The notes below the pieces were generated by a model. It was given only the letters and a program-made list of their open reading frames with translations, was not told the DNA's origin and searched no databases. A stretch of DNA of 64,000 nt from Incurvaria masculella (Eukaryota; Arthropoda; Insecta; Lepidoptera; Incurvariidae): contig OX335641.1 in assembly GCA_946894095.1 (NCBI GenBank), forward strand, positions 17,688,501-17,752,500, written 5' to 3'. Both the position numbers and the translations under genes were made by a program. Of the stretch, positions 8,640 through 20,775 are shown one piece after another (the stretch's first letter is position 1; each line of letters opens with the position of its first letter).

Positions 8640-10080
8640 CATTATATTGACATAAAATTACATAGCCTGATGATGTAACCGACAATCGGATTACTTAAAT
8701 CTGGCAAAACCATCGACCAATACTTCAGTATTATAAGATAAAATAAAAGAGGCCGAGTTTATAAGTAAAATTAAAATCCATGGCACGAATTTAATAATAC
8801 GTATAATGAATCTTAATAAAAAAATTACATTCCATTCAAAACATGCATTGCCGTTCAGTAAATATTTATCTAAAAGAAGGGATTAAATGGATTTTCTAGT
8901 TTGTATTTACAATTACATCTGTACTCCTGAATCTATATAACTAGTAACAAAAAATAATACATACATACTCGTTAACAGCTCTCTGCAGGATACTTTCAGT
9001 TCACTTGTACTTATACTTTTCACTTTATATTTACTGTTTGATGCACTCGTTGCAAGGATGTAAAAGCTTATGATCAGTTCTCAAAGACACTTCTCGATTT
9101 ATAGCAAATTTTCGTGACCGATTAAAGTTGTTTTACACTAGGCGGAACAGATTTTCTGACCGAATAATCGGCAACCCGATAAAAGAGAGGTGTGCAATTA
9201 TTAACTGTCGACGCTGCTAGCATAGAGCCGAGAATAAGAAACAACTGGATGACCAGATCGCGTATCGCGTGCGAGCGCCCTCACCCCCATATTTGGCGAC
9301 ATTCGATTCAGCGATCGCCGTATCGAGTCCGGAATTTGTTTTGATAACAAGATACATGAGACGAACATTTTAAAAGGTAGTGCTTCTCTCGTACGAGACC
9401 GATGCGACGTAAATATGTTATGAAAGTGAGACCTTATGATGATATCCTTTGAGTCTTCAATAGAAATGAAACCCTATTCTAAATAAATCATTATTGTATT
9501 TCGCTATTAATCTGCTCCGAGACCTCCCATGCACTATTTTTTGGATGCGGTATAGTCCGGGCGACGACAGCATGCATTGATGGCGACACAGTGGGCGCAG
9601 CGCTGCCTTGTAATATTTTCTCACTTTACATTTGGAATACTTACTCCTGGTCTATGCCCAAATAATAACAATATCGGCTAACGACAGCTGCGGCGGGCGG
9701 CGAGGGAAATAAATGCTGACATTGGCAGGTTCAAGGTCCAAGAACTTGTAAGTATGTGTTAAAGAATACGGATTTTACACGGCCTTGTATGCAGATTCAG
9801 AACACTATAAGTGTCGGAGCTGTCGCAGAAGACTAAACAGTTCCTTTTCATTACCGGCTGCAGCGAACTTCAGTGTGTATTTTGAAATTGGTGAGCTATT
9901 TATAATTATTTTGCAAGACTGTGTATTACTAGGAGGCCACTTTAGTTTCGTTAATGGTGACAAACCATTTTCGCTTTGGGACAATGCCAGATTACTCGCG
10001 TATGTTTTTTACTTGAAACGAGTTGGAAGTGCAATATATTTTAACGTTTTAGGGATGAGTTTTTAAGAACTGGCGAAGCA
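8640..10080. other. Non-coding flank right of the Polinton genes
   Basis: No supported gene. The right terminal inverted repeat of the Polinton should lie here if the element is complete, but without its left partner I cannot point to it. Local composition rises in GC around 9,200-9,340 and 9,540-9,730. A possible donor on the minus strand (GTAAGTATT, plus 9,634-9,645 region) could belong to the 5' exon of the gene ending at 8048. Confidence 0.4.
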
Positions 10081-10095
10081 GCTTGCTGCCTGCAG

Positions 10096-10216
10096 GTGGA
10101 ATATGGGGATTTATGAGCGTGCGAAATATCCAGGATCCCCATATTACACCTACTCATATTATTCCCGACTACGAGCTCCCCCCGGCTCAACCTACCCAGT
10201 TAAAGACCAAAGCTGA
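10096..10216 (+). CDS. Candidate terminal host exon (weak)
   Basis: A pyrimidine-rich tract ending in TGCAG (10091-10095) precedes a short frame of 38 codons ending at TGA 10214-10216. Its translation is tyrosine- and proline-rich ('YPGSPYYTYSYYSRLRAPPG'), unlike random translation of AT-rich DNA. A second frame over the same bases is also open, so the reading frame is uncertain. No partner exon is identified. Confidence 0.18.
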
Positions 10217-11039
10217 CAGTATTTATTTCAGATTTCTTGTACATTACATAAACGTGATCGTTCTACTTTCAGATCTTTTCAGTTTTGTTCATAATAGCAT
10301 ACATTCATGTGTTTCAGTACTTTCGGGTGCACCCTTACAAACTAGCGCCGCGCGGCTATTTTTGGCAACAATAATAGAGCTCTTAATACATAATGTGCAA
10401 TTTATTTACAACTTAATTCGAGCTTATATCTATATTTACATATGTGTTGTTCTGTCGGCGACAATATTGTCTTAACCAAAATTATTTTGCCGAGGATATA
10501 ACTAGGCTAGTAGTTAATGGTCTGTTCGGCTCATGCGTACAGATTTTATTGGAGGAATGTGAAGGCAGAAAGAGATAATCGAATATGGCAGGAAATGTCG
10601 TAAAGTCAAATGGTTTTCCAAACTTCTATATCGCACGGGCGCGAGGGTTGGATTTCCTTATTTGTAACTATCTATATTTTCCAATAAATGTTGGTCTTAC
10701 CAGTGAATAAAATGAAGCAAGAAAAAAAATACACCAGTATTCTTAGCGTATTTTTTACGGATTCGCTACGTTTGGTACCATTTAGACATAATTATATAAT
10801 ATTGTAATAAAAATTGTTTCACAATTTTGTGCCACGAAATTTATTAAAATGTTATAACCCTTTTAACAAAATTCATAGCAACTCAAAGTTTTATCTATGT
10901 ACTTATAATGTCCTCATCTGCCTCACAACTTACTCCTACTTATTTTGTGGCTGGACATACATTTTGGTGAAATTCTTTTCCGATGTTCCAATAGCCCCTT
11001 GGAAATGCTTCCATAATATTTAAAAGTACTAGCGTTTTC

Positions 11040-11345
11040 AGGGTTCCGTACTCAAAGGGTGCTAACGGAACTCTATTAGTAAGCCGCCGCTGTCCGTCCG
11101 TTTGTCTGTCACAGGGCTGTATCTCATGAACCGTAATTGTCTTCTTCTTCTTTACTGGGTTAATCGAATCCGCGGGTATTTGTGACGTATAATAGTGTAG
11201 TTTGACTACCAAAAAGTTTAATTAAATGAAATAAAAATAGATAGGCAGTTTACATTTTTACAGAGTATGTATTTATTTCGATTACCGCTATAACAACACT
11301 TTGGAAATATTGAAACAATATACCCCCCATAAAAAAACGGGATTT
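11040..11345 (+). repeat. Lepidoptera-type 'agggttccgtac' repeat, interrupted copy
   Basis: Starts 'agggttccgtactcaaagggtg', continues with 'ctgtccgtccgtttgtctgtcacagggctgtatctcatgaaccg' in two blocks and 'taccgctataacaacac'. The same blocks occur in the same order at 26,540-26,850. About 100 bp of unrelated sequence separates the 'catgaaccgtaa' and 'cgctataacaac' parts here, so the copy is interrupted and its 3' end is lost. Confidence 0.7.
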
Positions 11346-11456
11346 TGTTGCTAGATCTGAGTTCATTGAGTGTGAATTACTATAGTCACTATATAATGCT
11401 ACGATAAAATTAAAATAAATTAAAAAATCAAAGGCGGTACCCATCGAAGGCATTCT

Positions 11457-11640
11457 GCAGGCCTATTCCTGTAATTCCGTAATCAGGAATCAGGAATATT
11501 TTTCGACCGAAAATCTTTATTGAATTAAAACATTATGCTCCGGAATCGTTTCGTCAAGAAAATCGCTTTGAAAACCTCCATAAAAGTGGTTTTCTAGATT
11601 CAGGATTCCTGATTCCTGATTACGGAATCGCGCAAGAGCG
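11457..11640. mobile_element. Foldback MITE, copy 1 (right end eroded)
   Basis: Inverted arms 'ttccgtaatcaggaatcagg' (from 11476) and 'cctgattcctgattacggaa' (to 11627) flank a core with 'cgtcaagaaaatcgctttgaa'. The same core and arms occur in the full copy at 31,796-32,026. No ORF; non-autonomous. Confidence 0.8.
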
Positions 11641-13430
11641 CGCGTCTGAGCACCCAATTAGTTGCAACGATTTTGAGTAGAGTATCTTCACTCAGAAATT
11701 AAGTGTCAATATCACCATCGTAGATTGGAACGACTGTAGTTGCATCTAGGAATATTTTCAGCAAATTTAGATTAATTTTAACTATCTGACCCATCGAGCC
11801 CGACTCTGCGAATGTGCCACCTCTTTCGACGTGGTTTTCTTTGCGGACCATTCGATAACTAAAGAGCGCTGGGCCCCCTAGGACTGCGGGCCCTGGTGCA
11901 CTGCACCACCACCTTGCAAGCATAGAATATCAGTTGAGACTAAAAAAAAATACTACTTAGACAAAGAATATATACTAAGATTAGTTACACATAGCTTATA
12001 TATGTAAGCTAGATCTAGGAGCAGCCGCTCTTCAGGTATCAACCGAAATATTTACATTTCAATGCAAAGGTATAATTTTGTATTTGCTCAAATTAATTAT
12101 GGAAGTTTCTAAATTCTCTTTACGTGAAAATTTACATACATATTACGAATTAGATACATTTTAATGTATGATTACTCCTTAGATAATATTTTACGATTTG
12201 ATATATTAAGCTTCGACGAGGAGTCTGTGTGGAAAATACAATATAAATACGACCCATATTATTAATGCAATAGCAATTTTATATTTCATTTCCCTTTTGA
12301 CGATACAGGGTCATAGCCTTAACCGGAAAGGCGAGGCTAACGGCGCCGTAAGGCTTGTCAATAAAGCGACTCAATAAAAAGCCTGTTCATCCATCAAACG
12401 ATCGCCCTATACAAACAAGTCGACAGTAATCGGTAGGCTTCTTCAGGCCATGTTCAGTTAAGATATATATCAAACTAGATGAGTGATACTTTGACAATTT
12501 TGGAAGAAATAACACGAACACAGGAACAAGTATAATCTGAATGTATAAAAAAAAGAAGTTGTCGGTGCTTTTAAATATGTTGGCTATTTAAGATTGTTTT
12601 GCACGTTTGGAATTTTTTTATTTAAATTCTTGCTCAGGTTCCCAGCTCCGAGCGGGTACATTTTGGAAATTCACCGAAATGGAGCCCTAAAAAAATGTGG
12701 TCAAAAACCTACGTGCGTACAAATAACCCCTGAATAAACTATGTAAACATTTTCGATACATTTGGGCTTTTTTAATAATTTTTTGACGTGGGTTCCATTT
12801 TTAACCGAGATCATTTAGATTTTAATCTCTTATAAGGCCTGTGTTTCACGCAAATGCCACATGTTTAGTCAAAATACAGCTTCCGAAAAAAAAAACATGC
12901 CATTCTAGACCACAACAATATTTGACAATTAAAAAAAAATACAATTATAAGTTACAGTATTTATTTAGAGAAAATTAACAAAAAAAAATAAGAAAATTAA
13001 ACATTTTCTTAAATAAAGAAAAACACAAAAGGGTTTTTATATCAAAAATGTCCCGACTTAAATCAAAGTTCGTTCCACCCGTATCTCTTCAGAATGTGTC
13101 CCTCCAAAACTATAAAGCGTCGACTGGACGCCGCCGGCCAATACAACTCCTGAACGATTGCCAACGTTATCGGCCAAGCCGCCGGCGCCGCCAGGCTGCC
13201 AACCGCGATACATGCTCGCGGCAAGATGGCCGAACTTTCAGTCGTTATGTCTAAACATTTCTGTGGAACGTGTCTGCGGATCTTTTGCTAGTTCTTCGTT
13301 TTTGGAGAATGTGGAGAATATTAATAACTTTATCTTATCTCAGAATATACTAAATATATTATATTATAATTTGATAGGATAATAGGATAAAACAGAAATA
13401 AGGAGAAAAAAACAGAGAATATAAAACTAA
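11641..13430. other. Intergenic sequence, no supported gene
   Basis: AT-rich with homopurine runs; only short spurious frames. A GC-richer patch at 13,120-13,250 has no recognisable product. Confidence 0.5.
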
Positions 13431-13434
13431 ATAA

Positions 13435-13650
13435 TTAAATTAAAATAAAAAGCTCCTCCATTGGGACTATTGGCATTGTCCCAATGACCGAATCAGCGTT
13501 CCCTCGCTGAATGGCCAAGCTTATATTTTGGGTAAGGAACGCTCTGGCACGACGGTCTCCGGACTCCTCAATAACCGGTTTGCCCAACTGCTGTACCAGT
13601 TCTTTGGCATCCGGGCTCCATGCCCAGTTCGCAGACAAACTCAGTCAGAA
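13435..13650 (-). pseudogene. Non-LTR retroelement C-terminal scrap
   Basis: A minus-strand frame of 67 codons ends with 'AFLTQNISLAIQRGNADSV'. I recall a near-identical ending ('QRISLAIQRGNAAS...GTLP') at the C-terminus of many repetitive lepidopteran ORFs of non-LTR type. Only the tail is present, with no upstream reverse transcriptase in view, so it is a fragment. Family assignment is from memory. Confidence 0.45.
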
Positions 13651-14748
13651 TATTATGTTGGCGTGACAAACACCAATTGATCAATAAAAGATAATTTAAT
13701 TTGAACTACGAGAGGATGTTTTGTTTCAGGTCAAACCCGATTTTCGGACCAACTGATTTTGCATAGGCCAAGCTCAATATGCGTTTTTTTAATATTAAAC
13801 TAAAAGTTAAATATTATGAGTGGTAATATAAATGTTAAGCTTTCCTGCTGCATCCCTTTTTATTTGTAGAGATGGTCAAAATCAACCGCACACCAATCAA
13901 TCACCTGGCACGTGACCATTTGTTCAGAACATGTTGAAAAGTAAGTGCAACATTAGAAAAACTAAATCACTGAACCGGAACATCTCAGTGGCAGCTTTAT
14001 CGTAACCTTCAGCTTTTTAGAATTTCTTACTTTTAATACCTTATGTCACTTCTTCCAACAAAGTTCACCTGTTAAAATAAAGTCTGGGAGACTTTACAAG
14101 GTTTTTTTGTTAATAACAATGCTTACACGTTTAAAAGTTTTCTACTTTTCTAACAAGGTAAAGGCTTACAAGTAACTTAAAAAGTTCACACCTTACTTCA
14201 ATTGTCAACCTGTTACTAATACGGTTCACGTTTTACTACCAAAAGTTACTTGTAGCTAAAAAGTTTAAAATTCAGGTCAAAGATACCATAACTTATAGCT
14301 TACCATATAGCTACCTACTTATAGATACTTATAGCTACCATAACATAACTTAAGACACCAGACCTAAGAGAACTATATCAGCTACAGTTCTTATTTTTGT
14401 GACTCCATCGATCCGTCGAAGTCGTACGAAGCCGCGACCTCTTCTCCAGGTTTATCTGAAATGACCGTAATGCAACCCAGTTTATACGTTCTGAAAGTGT
14501 GCTTTATGAGTTGCTATTAAATTCACAATGGCCTGATCACGTGACACGCATTCGACTTATAAAGACCGAAAAATGTTTAGGTGGAAGTCACTGTCCTTAA
14601 ATAAGCTTGAAATCAGAAACAGAGAAGGAGACATTTAACCAATACGCAGGGCAATTTTCGTTATAGGTTTAAAATTTACTTCACAGAAATCTAACATAAG
14701 ACAAAACTTAAATCGAAACAATAATCATTATAACATTTTACTGTTTTA
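13651..14748. other. Intergenic sequence with short degenerate repeats
   Basis: No gene seen. At 14,280-14,345 short units such as 'cttatagctacc' recur in a degenerate array. Confidence 0.5.
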
Positions 14749-15009
14749 AGTATTTTGTCTCAATATTACTCTTGGGCTAACATCGACACAGTATGAGCAA
14801 GAAACAAACTCGTTTGGGACTAATCGAGCGCACGGGCAAGTGAGTGGCTAAACCAGCATTATTATTGAATAACATCTAGCAGCGTCCCGAGTATTTTGGC
14901 TCACAACTACTCTTGGGCTAACATGACACAACATGAGTAAGAAACAAACTCGTTTGGGACTAATCGAGCGCACGGGCAAGTGAGTGGCTAAACGAGCATT
15001 ATTATTGAA

Positions 15010-17426
15010 CTAGCTGAGGTACCCGGCTCCGCTCGGGTCAATGTGTTTTTGGACTGATGTCGGGCTGTAACCCAAAGGGCTGGCCCAAAAGACTAGTCGA
15101 AATACTTTACTAACAGAAGATTAAACAATCTATCTACCAAAAAAAACTGGACCGAAATCCGTTGAGCCGATGTGGCATGATTGAATAAGAAAACATCCAA
15201 ATACTGCCATTTATAAATTCAGTGGAAGGAATGTACTTGAATATATTGCAAAACATTGGGGCCAATTAATTAATCGTTCTTTAAAAGCATTTGTCGCCGC
15301 GCTGGGACGATCCTGCACGGGCACTACTACACATTGCCATGGACGGAAAACACGGACATTTTTTTCTGCCGCTTCGACCATCTATCATGCAGTGCGATTG
15401 AACGTAACAAGTCGGGTGGGATTAACCTTAAAACCTAGTTTGTAAGAAAGGGGAGCTAATTTTTTAAGTGGAATCCGTACCACAACCAGCCTTAACATCG
15501 AAAACGGCCACCCATCCAAACCCCGACCGCGCCCATAGTTCGAGTGAGTAGTTCGTAAGTTATGAGCCTATAATCGCACCAGTCACCCCTCTCGTGATTT
15601 AGAGTGATGTACTCTGCCAATTTCCACATGCAGGAGCAGTCCACTTATTGTTTTGTTATAAATATGTAACCCTCCCTTCTCACTCCTCTGGTAAGTTAGA
15701 GTGATGTTAAGTAACTCATACGGCTAGACTTAGATACAATCCTCATCTAAATCGGGTAATTGGTTCTCATGTTATAAGCATTTCATACTACTGGTCACCT
15801 CTCTGGTAATTTAGCGTGATGGTTAGTAGCCCTAAAATTGCGGAAATAAATCGAGCTATACGTAGGTACAATTATGTAGCATCAATAAATGGATGAACCA
15901 GACGAAGAGCAACACAGTTTTTTAGTATTCAAATGACGAAATCAGCTGCCTACTACTCAGAATGTATTCTTCTGTAGGCAGCAATACACTGTAATACATA
16001 CGAGTAAACTTGTTGAATATATGTGACTTTTAGATATAAGTATGTTATATATATACTTTTCTTTGCATTGTATGTACTTTAGAGAATATGTTTTAAGAAG
16101 AAATAAATAAATACAAATGGTCACCCCTATATCACCCCCTTCATAGTGACTATAAATTGCATCGTTGTAATCAGATTTGTTTAACATTGTGTGAAGAAGC
16201 ACCTTGCCGGCCAAACAGTGCTCGACGGATCATTATAACGCTGTCCCTCCGTCCCCTTTCTACAATCGCTAAACTCGGAACAGGCAGGCAATGCACCCAT
16301 TCCCAGCCGACACTTAAAAATAAAAACCATCCGATCCTTTTGATCCTTATTTATAGGGTCGGTAAACTATGGAATCGACTCCATACCGATATATTTCCCC
16401 CAAAGTCCCCCGGGGTCGTTGAAACATGGGGTAAAAGAGGACCTGGCCGGCCGGCATGGTTTTCGTATTCCCCGTGAAAGTTCGAAATGCCGCGCTTGGC
16501 TTAGTACCTACTAATCTACCAAACAAAAAATAAGAAACCATTCAACTGAATCCGTAATCTTAACAATACGCGTTTAAACAATCAACCTAAAAAGCCCAAA
16601 CAAATGCGTGTAGCTAGGACACGGCTGTCGCGAAGTTAGCGGACCGCGCGGGTTGGTAGAAAGAATACAAAGAATTTACGTAAAAAATCTCATACTTATC
16701 CGTGTACCACACGACCACGGAGCGCCACTGCGCGCGTCTTGACTGAGGCGGCGCGGGCACTGCGGCGAGACGTGGCCGATCGCTCCCCGATTCCCCGAAT
16801 CACGGGAAATTTGAGGTATTTCGGGGAAAATGGTGGGGAATGCAAGCGTTGGGAAATTTGCGGGGAATCGGCCAATCCGTGGGAAATTTAGTTTTTTGGC
16901 CTTTTTATTTATCTTTTTTTCTTTGCTTATTCGAAAAATATATCGAACATTAAAGGAATCGGGGCAACTTTGGATTTCATCTTTTCCCGAAAGTTGTTCG
17001 GACGGCCGTCGACTGCACGACCTTTTTTTTGGTCATTCGAAATTTTCGATGAATATTTGGTTCCTATTCCGGATTTTTACGGAATTCCGGGAATACCAAG
17101 AACGTTTTTGGGGAATTGGAGGAGTGGTTATCGGCAACGCTGGTCGCCGTTTCGCGCGCTCGCGCGTAGGTACCTTCGGCTCGACTCGGCAATACTCGGT
17201 CCTCGTCGGGTGGCCGAGCCCTCTGACTATTTTTCTTTTCGTTCGGCTCCTAAGGGTCGTTACGTGATGTTCAATAGCTTAAAGCCTTCCTCAAGAATTC
17301 GGCTATCGAATGTAAAAATATAGTTTCAAACCTGACTGGTAGGTCCAGAGATTAGGGCGTTCAAACAAACAAAAAAAACAAAAAAACAAAGAAACAAACC
17401 CTTCAGCTTTATTATATTAGTATAGA
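15010..17426 (+). mobile_element. Composite retroelement unit E1
   Basis: Head 'ctagctgaggtacccggctcc' and tail 'cttcagctttattatattagtatagata' match the ends of a common lepidopteran RTE-type 3' family. Inside are a minus-strand SINE body piece (15,295-15,540), a short 'ggtaatttagngtgatg' repeat set (15,590-15,830), a decayed CR1-like reverse-transcriptase tail (16,225-16,480) and a GC-rich block with 'ggggaa' repeats (16,780-16,900). E1 carries about 290 bp near 15,890-16,180 that E2 lacks. Confidence 0.75.
16225..16480 (+). pseudogene. CR1/Jockey-like RT C-terminal relic in E1
   Basis: Reads 'YRVGKLWNRLHTDIFPPKSP' in one frame, the ending of CR1/Jockey-type reverse transcriptases, parallel to the better preserved copy at 18,457-18,909. 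Upstream residues are scrambled. No catalytic domain remains. Confidence 0.7.
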
Positions 17427-17567
17427 TAACGTCTAGCAGCGTCCCGAGTATTTTGGCTCACAACTGCTATTGGGTTAACAACGACACAGTATGAGTAAGA
17501 AACAAACTTGTTTGCCACTAGTCAAGCGCACGGGCTAGTTCGTGGCTAAACGAGCATTATTATTGAA

Positions 17568-19693
17568 CTAGCTGAGGTACCCGGCTCCGCTCGGGTCAAT
17601 GTCGTTTTGGACTGATATCGGGCTGAAACCCAAAGGGCTGGCCCAAAAGGCTAGTTGAACTACTTTACTAACAGAAGATTAAACAATGTATCTAACAAAA
17701 AAAAACTGGATCAAAATCCGTTGAGCCGATGTGGCATGATTGAATAAGAAAACATCCAAATACTGCCATTTATAAATTCAGTGGAAGAAATGTACTTGAA
17801 TATATTGCAAAATATTGGGGCCAATTACTGAATTGTTTTTTAAAAGCATTTGCCGCCGCGCTGGGGCGATCCTGCACTGGCACTACTACACATTGCCATG
17901 GACGGAAAACATGGACATTTTTTATTGCCGGTTCGACCATCCATCATTCACAGTGCGATGGTACGTAACAACTCGAGCGGGATTCACCCTACAACCTAGG
18001 TAGTAAGAAAGGGGAGCTATTTTTTACGTGGAATCCGTACCACAACCAGCATTAACATCGAAAACGGCCACCCATCCAAACCCCGACCGCGCCCATAGGT
18101 CCTGTACGTAGATGCAATCCACATATTAATCGAGTGAGTAGTTCGTAAGTTATGAGCCTTTAATCGCAACAGTCACCACTCTCGTGATCTAGAGTGATGT
18201 ACTCTGCCAAATTTCACATGCAGGAGCAGTCCACTTATTGTTTTGTTATAAATATGTAACCCTCTCTTCTCACTCCTCTGGTAAGTTAGCGTGATGCCTA
18301 TACGGCTAGACTCAGATACAAACCTCATCTAAATTGGGTAATTGGTTCTCATGTTATAAGCATTTCATACTACTGGTCCCCTCTCTGGTAATTTAGCGTG
18401 ATGCTTAGTAGCCCTAAAATTGCGGAAATAAATCGAGCTATACGGAGGTACAATTATCAGCTAAGTATCTGCTTGGCTCCCTGGACTCGATACAGCGTCG
18501 GGCCGTGCGTCTTGTCGACGATCCCAAGGTATCCCTTAATTTAGAGACCCTTCAACTCCGAAGGGATGTAGGTTCTCTCGATATATTCTATCGTCTTTAT
18601 CATGGAGAGTGCCCTTCGGAGCTGCACAACGCTGTCCCTCCGTCCCATTTCTACCACCGCACAACGCGGAACAGGCAGGGTATGCACCCATTAACTGTCG
18701 ACATTCCCAAAATAAGAACCCACCGATCCTCTATATATTTTTTCTATAGGGTCGGTAATCTATGGAATCGACTTCATACCGATATATTTCCCCCAAAGTC
18801 CCCCGGGGTCGTTCAAACATGGGGTGAAGGAGCACCTGGCCGGCCGGCATGGTTTTCGTATCCCCCGTTGAAAGTTCAAAATACCGCGCTTGGCTTAGTA
18901 CAAATCTAACAAACAAAAAATAAGAAACCGTTCAACTGAAACCGTAATATCTTAACAATACGCCTTTAAACAATCAACCTTAAAAGCCTAAACTAATGTG
19001 TGTAGCTAGGACACGGCTAATTGCTAAGTTAGCATACCGCGCGGGTTGGTAGAAACAATACAAACAATTTACGTAAAAAACCTCATACTAATCCGTGTAC
19101 CACACGACCACGGAGCGATGATCTCTGCAACCGCGTCTATCGTTAGCAATCGCGGGAAGCCGACTGGCGAGGGGCGCGGGCAGCATTGCCGATCGCTTGA
19201 AGCAATCGGGGACTTTGGATTTCATCTTCTCCCGAAAGTTGTTCGGACGGCCGTCGACTGCACGAACTTTTATTTTGCTCATTCGCATTGAAAATTTCGT
19301 TCCTATTCCGGATTTTTACGGAATTCCGGGAATCCTAAGAACGTTTTTGGGCAATTGTGGTTATCGGCAACTCTGGTAGCCGCTTCGCGCGCTCGCGCGT
19401 GGTACCTTCGGCTCTTCTCGGCAATACTCGGTCCTCGTCGGGTGGCCACCGCCGCCGTCTCGGCCCTCGCCGCGCTATCATTTCGTTTTCGCTCCGCGCC
19501 CTGACTATTTTTCTTTTTGCACGGCTCCTAAGGGTCGTTACGTGATGTTCAATAGCTTAAAGCCTTCCTTAAGAATTAGGCTATCGAATATAAAAATATG
19601 TTTTCAAACCTGACTGGTAGTTCCAGAGATTAGGGCGTTCAAACAAAAAAACAAACAAACTCTTCAGCTTTATTATATTAGTATTAGTATAGA
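17568..19693 (+). mobile_element. Composite retroelement unit E2
   Basis: Second copy of the composite unit, 2,126 bp, with the same head, SINE body piece (17,850-18,095), short repeat set, RT tail (18,457-18,909) and RTE-type 3' tail. Relative to E1 it lacks the ~290-bp segment and much of the 'ggggaa' block but keeps a longer RT fragment, so neither copy derives simply from the other. Confidence 0.75.
18457..18909 (+). pseudogene. CR1/Jockey-like RT C-terminal fragment in E2
   Basis: One frame reads through about 150 codons: 'LDSIQRRAVRLVDDP', 'LQLRRDVGSLDIFYRLYHGE', 'HRTTRNRQGMHP', 'YRVGNLWNRLHTDIFPPK'. These are the conserved C-terminal blocks after the polymerase domain of CR1/Jockey-clade LINEs. 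The catalytic 'YADD' region and the endonuclease are absent, so this is a 5'-truncated dead copy, as is usual for LINEs. Confidence 0.85.
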
Positions 19694-20097
19694 TAACATC
19701 TAGCAGCGTCCCTAGTATTTTGTCTCTTGGGCTAACATCGACACAGTATGATTAAGAAAGAAACTCGTTTGGGACTAATCGAGCCCACGGGCAAGTGCGT
19801 GGATAAATGAGCATTATTATTGAACAAAATCCAGTAGCGTCCCGGCCTGCGGGACCTGGATCGGTCTGAAATTTCCCAGGATTGTATGCCCGGAGAAACG
19901 ATGGAGCCCAGCGAGAAAATAAATATACTACCCACAAAAATGACCCTAAAAGAACACCTTTCATCATTCCTATATATCTGATTAGTATGCGGGTCAATAT
20001 TCTCAATTATTAGTTCTCAGAAATGTACTTACTATGAGTTCAGAGAAATACTTCTAAGAGATCTATTTTTATTTCGGCGGCACGGACTTGGACTTTA

Positions 20098-20380
20098 TTT
20101 GGCACTAGCTGAGGTATTCCGATTCGCTCGAGTAAATGTCGTTCTGGACTGATGTTGGGCTGAAAATTTTCCTGTATATTATATGAATTCCTCATACAAA
20201 TTTTCATCCCCTATTTCAACCCCTTTGACTTTAAATTTCGCCATAAAAGGTAGCTTATGTCCTTCAAAGTCTATGCCGAAATGAATAAAAATTAGTTCTG
20301 CTGTTTGGACGTGAAAACGCAACAGACAGACACAGTTATATTCGCATTTAAATATAATATTAGGTTTTTTTTGGACACTG
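20098..20380 (+). mobile_element. RTE-type 3' tail/SINE-like relic
   Basis: Starts 'actagctgaggtattccgattcgctcgag', matching the head of E1/E2 with changes, then 'cctcatacaaattttcatcccctatttcaaccccttt', a segment typical of lepidopteran RTE-related repeats. The tail dissolves into T-rich sequence. Confidence 0.6.
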
Positions 20381-20775
20381 GACATGGCTGGCTAATCCCA
20401 TACTGACCATCAGATATTAGCACATCCCATGGGAACTAGGTGCTATGCCAGAACCTTCCTTATATTGCTCGGCTACATTGAACTGGATGGAAAACACGGA
20501 TTTTTTTATTGCCGCTTCTACTATCGTTCATTCAATGTAATGGTACCTACCTGGGCGGGATTTATCCTTCCACTTACGCCCGGGACACACTTCAGGTTTC
20601 CTGATCAGGATTCAGTATCACCAATCAGAACCAAGAAGTATCAATCCAGTATCAAGAAACTGCCTTTCCGGATTGCTCGGGACACACATTCGGTTTTTTC
20701 CTTCCGGAATGTTGCGGAATTTTGCGTTGAATCGAATCGCTAGACGTCGAACCACTGAGCAACCGAGGCTGACGA
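20375..20775 (-). mobile_element. tRNA-headed SINE copy (minus)
   Basis: Body block 'gggaactaggtgctatgcc', 'ccttccttatattgctcggctacattgaactggatgg' in parts, and, at the far end, the reverse complement of an A box ('ccactgagcaaccgaggctgac', 20,745-20,766 region). About 120 bp of other sequence separates body and head. Confidence 0.8.

Larger units (their letters stand above)
1..8640 (-). mobile_element. Maverick/Polinton (adintovirus-like) element, partial
   Basis: Five minus-strand genes and one plus-strand gene lie close together. Three have hallmark Polinton products: retroviral-type integrase, family-B polymerase with the protein-primed architecture, and an A32/FtsK-type packaging ATPase. 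This combination is known only from Polintons/adintoviruses and related viruses. The element runs off the left edge, since the integrase is cut at base 1. The right end is set only by the last ORF (8602); I could not identify a terminal inverted repeat or the expected 6-bp target duplication. Capsid and protease genes are not seen in this part. The polymerase, ATPase and visible integrase frames are open without breaks, so the copy is fairly young or under selection. Confidence 0.9.
14749..19824 (+). repeat. Tandem array of alternating A units and composite retroelement units
   Basis: Order A1 (14749-14869), A2 (14870-15009), E1 (15010-17426), A3 (17427-17567), E2 (17568-19693), A4 (19694-19824). 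A units share 'tagcagcgtcccgagtattttgg' in part, 'ctaacatcgacacagtatgag' and end in 'gcattattattgaa'. E1 and E2 start 'ctagctgaggtacccggctcc' and end 'attagtatagata'. Both E units sit at exactly the same junction of A, so the array most simply arose by tandem duplication of an A+E unit rather than two independent insertions. Confidence 0.85.

Noticed and set aside
10940..11212. 90-codon minus-strand ORF
   Set aside because: Runs through the 'agggttccgtac' repeat; no conserved product.
16830..17323. 145- and 117-codon overlapping ORFs in E1
   Set aside because: Overlap in different frames inside repeat DNA, with no equivalent frame in E2.
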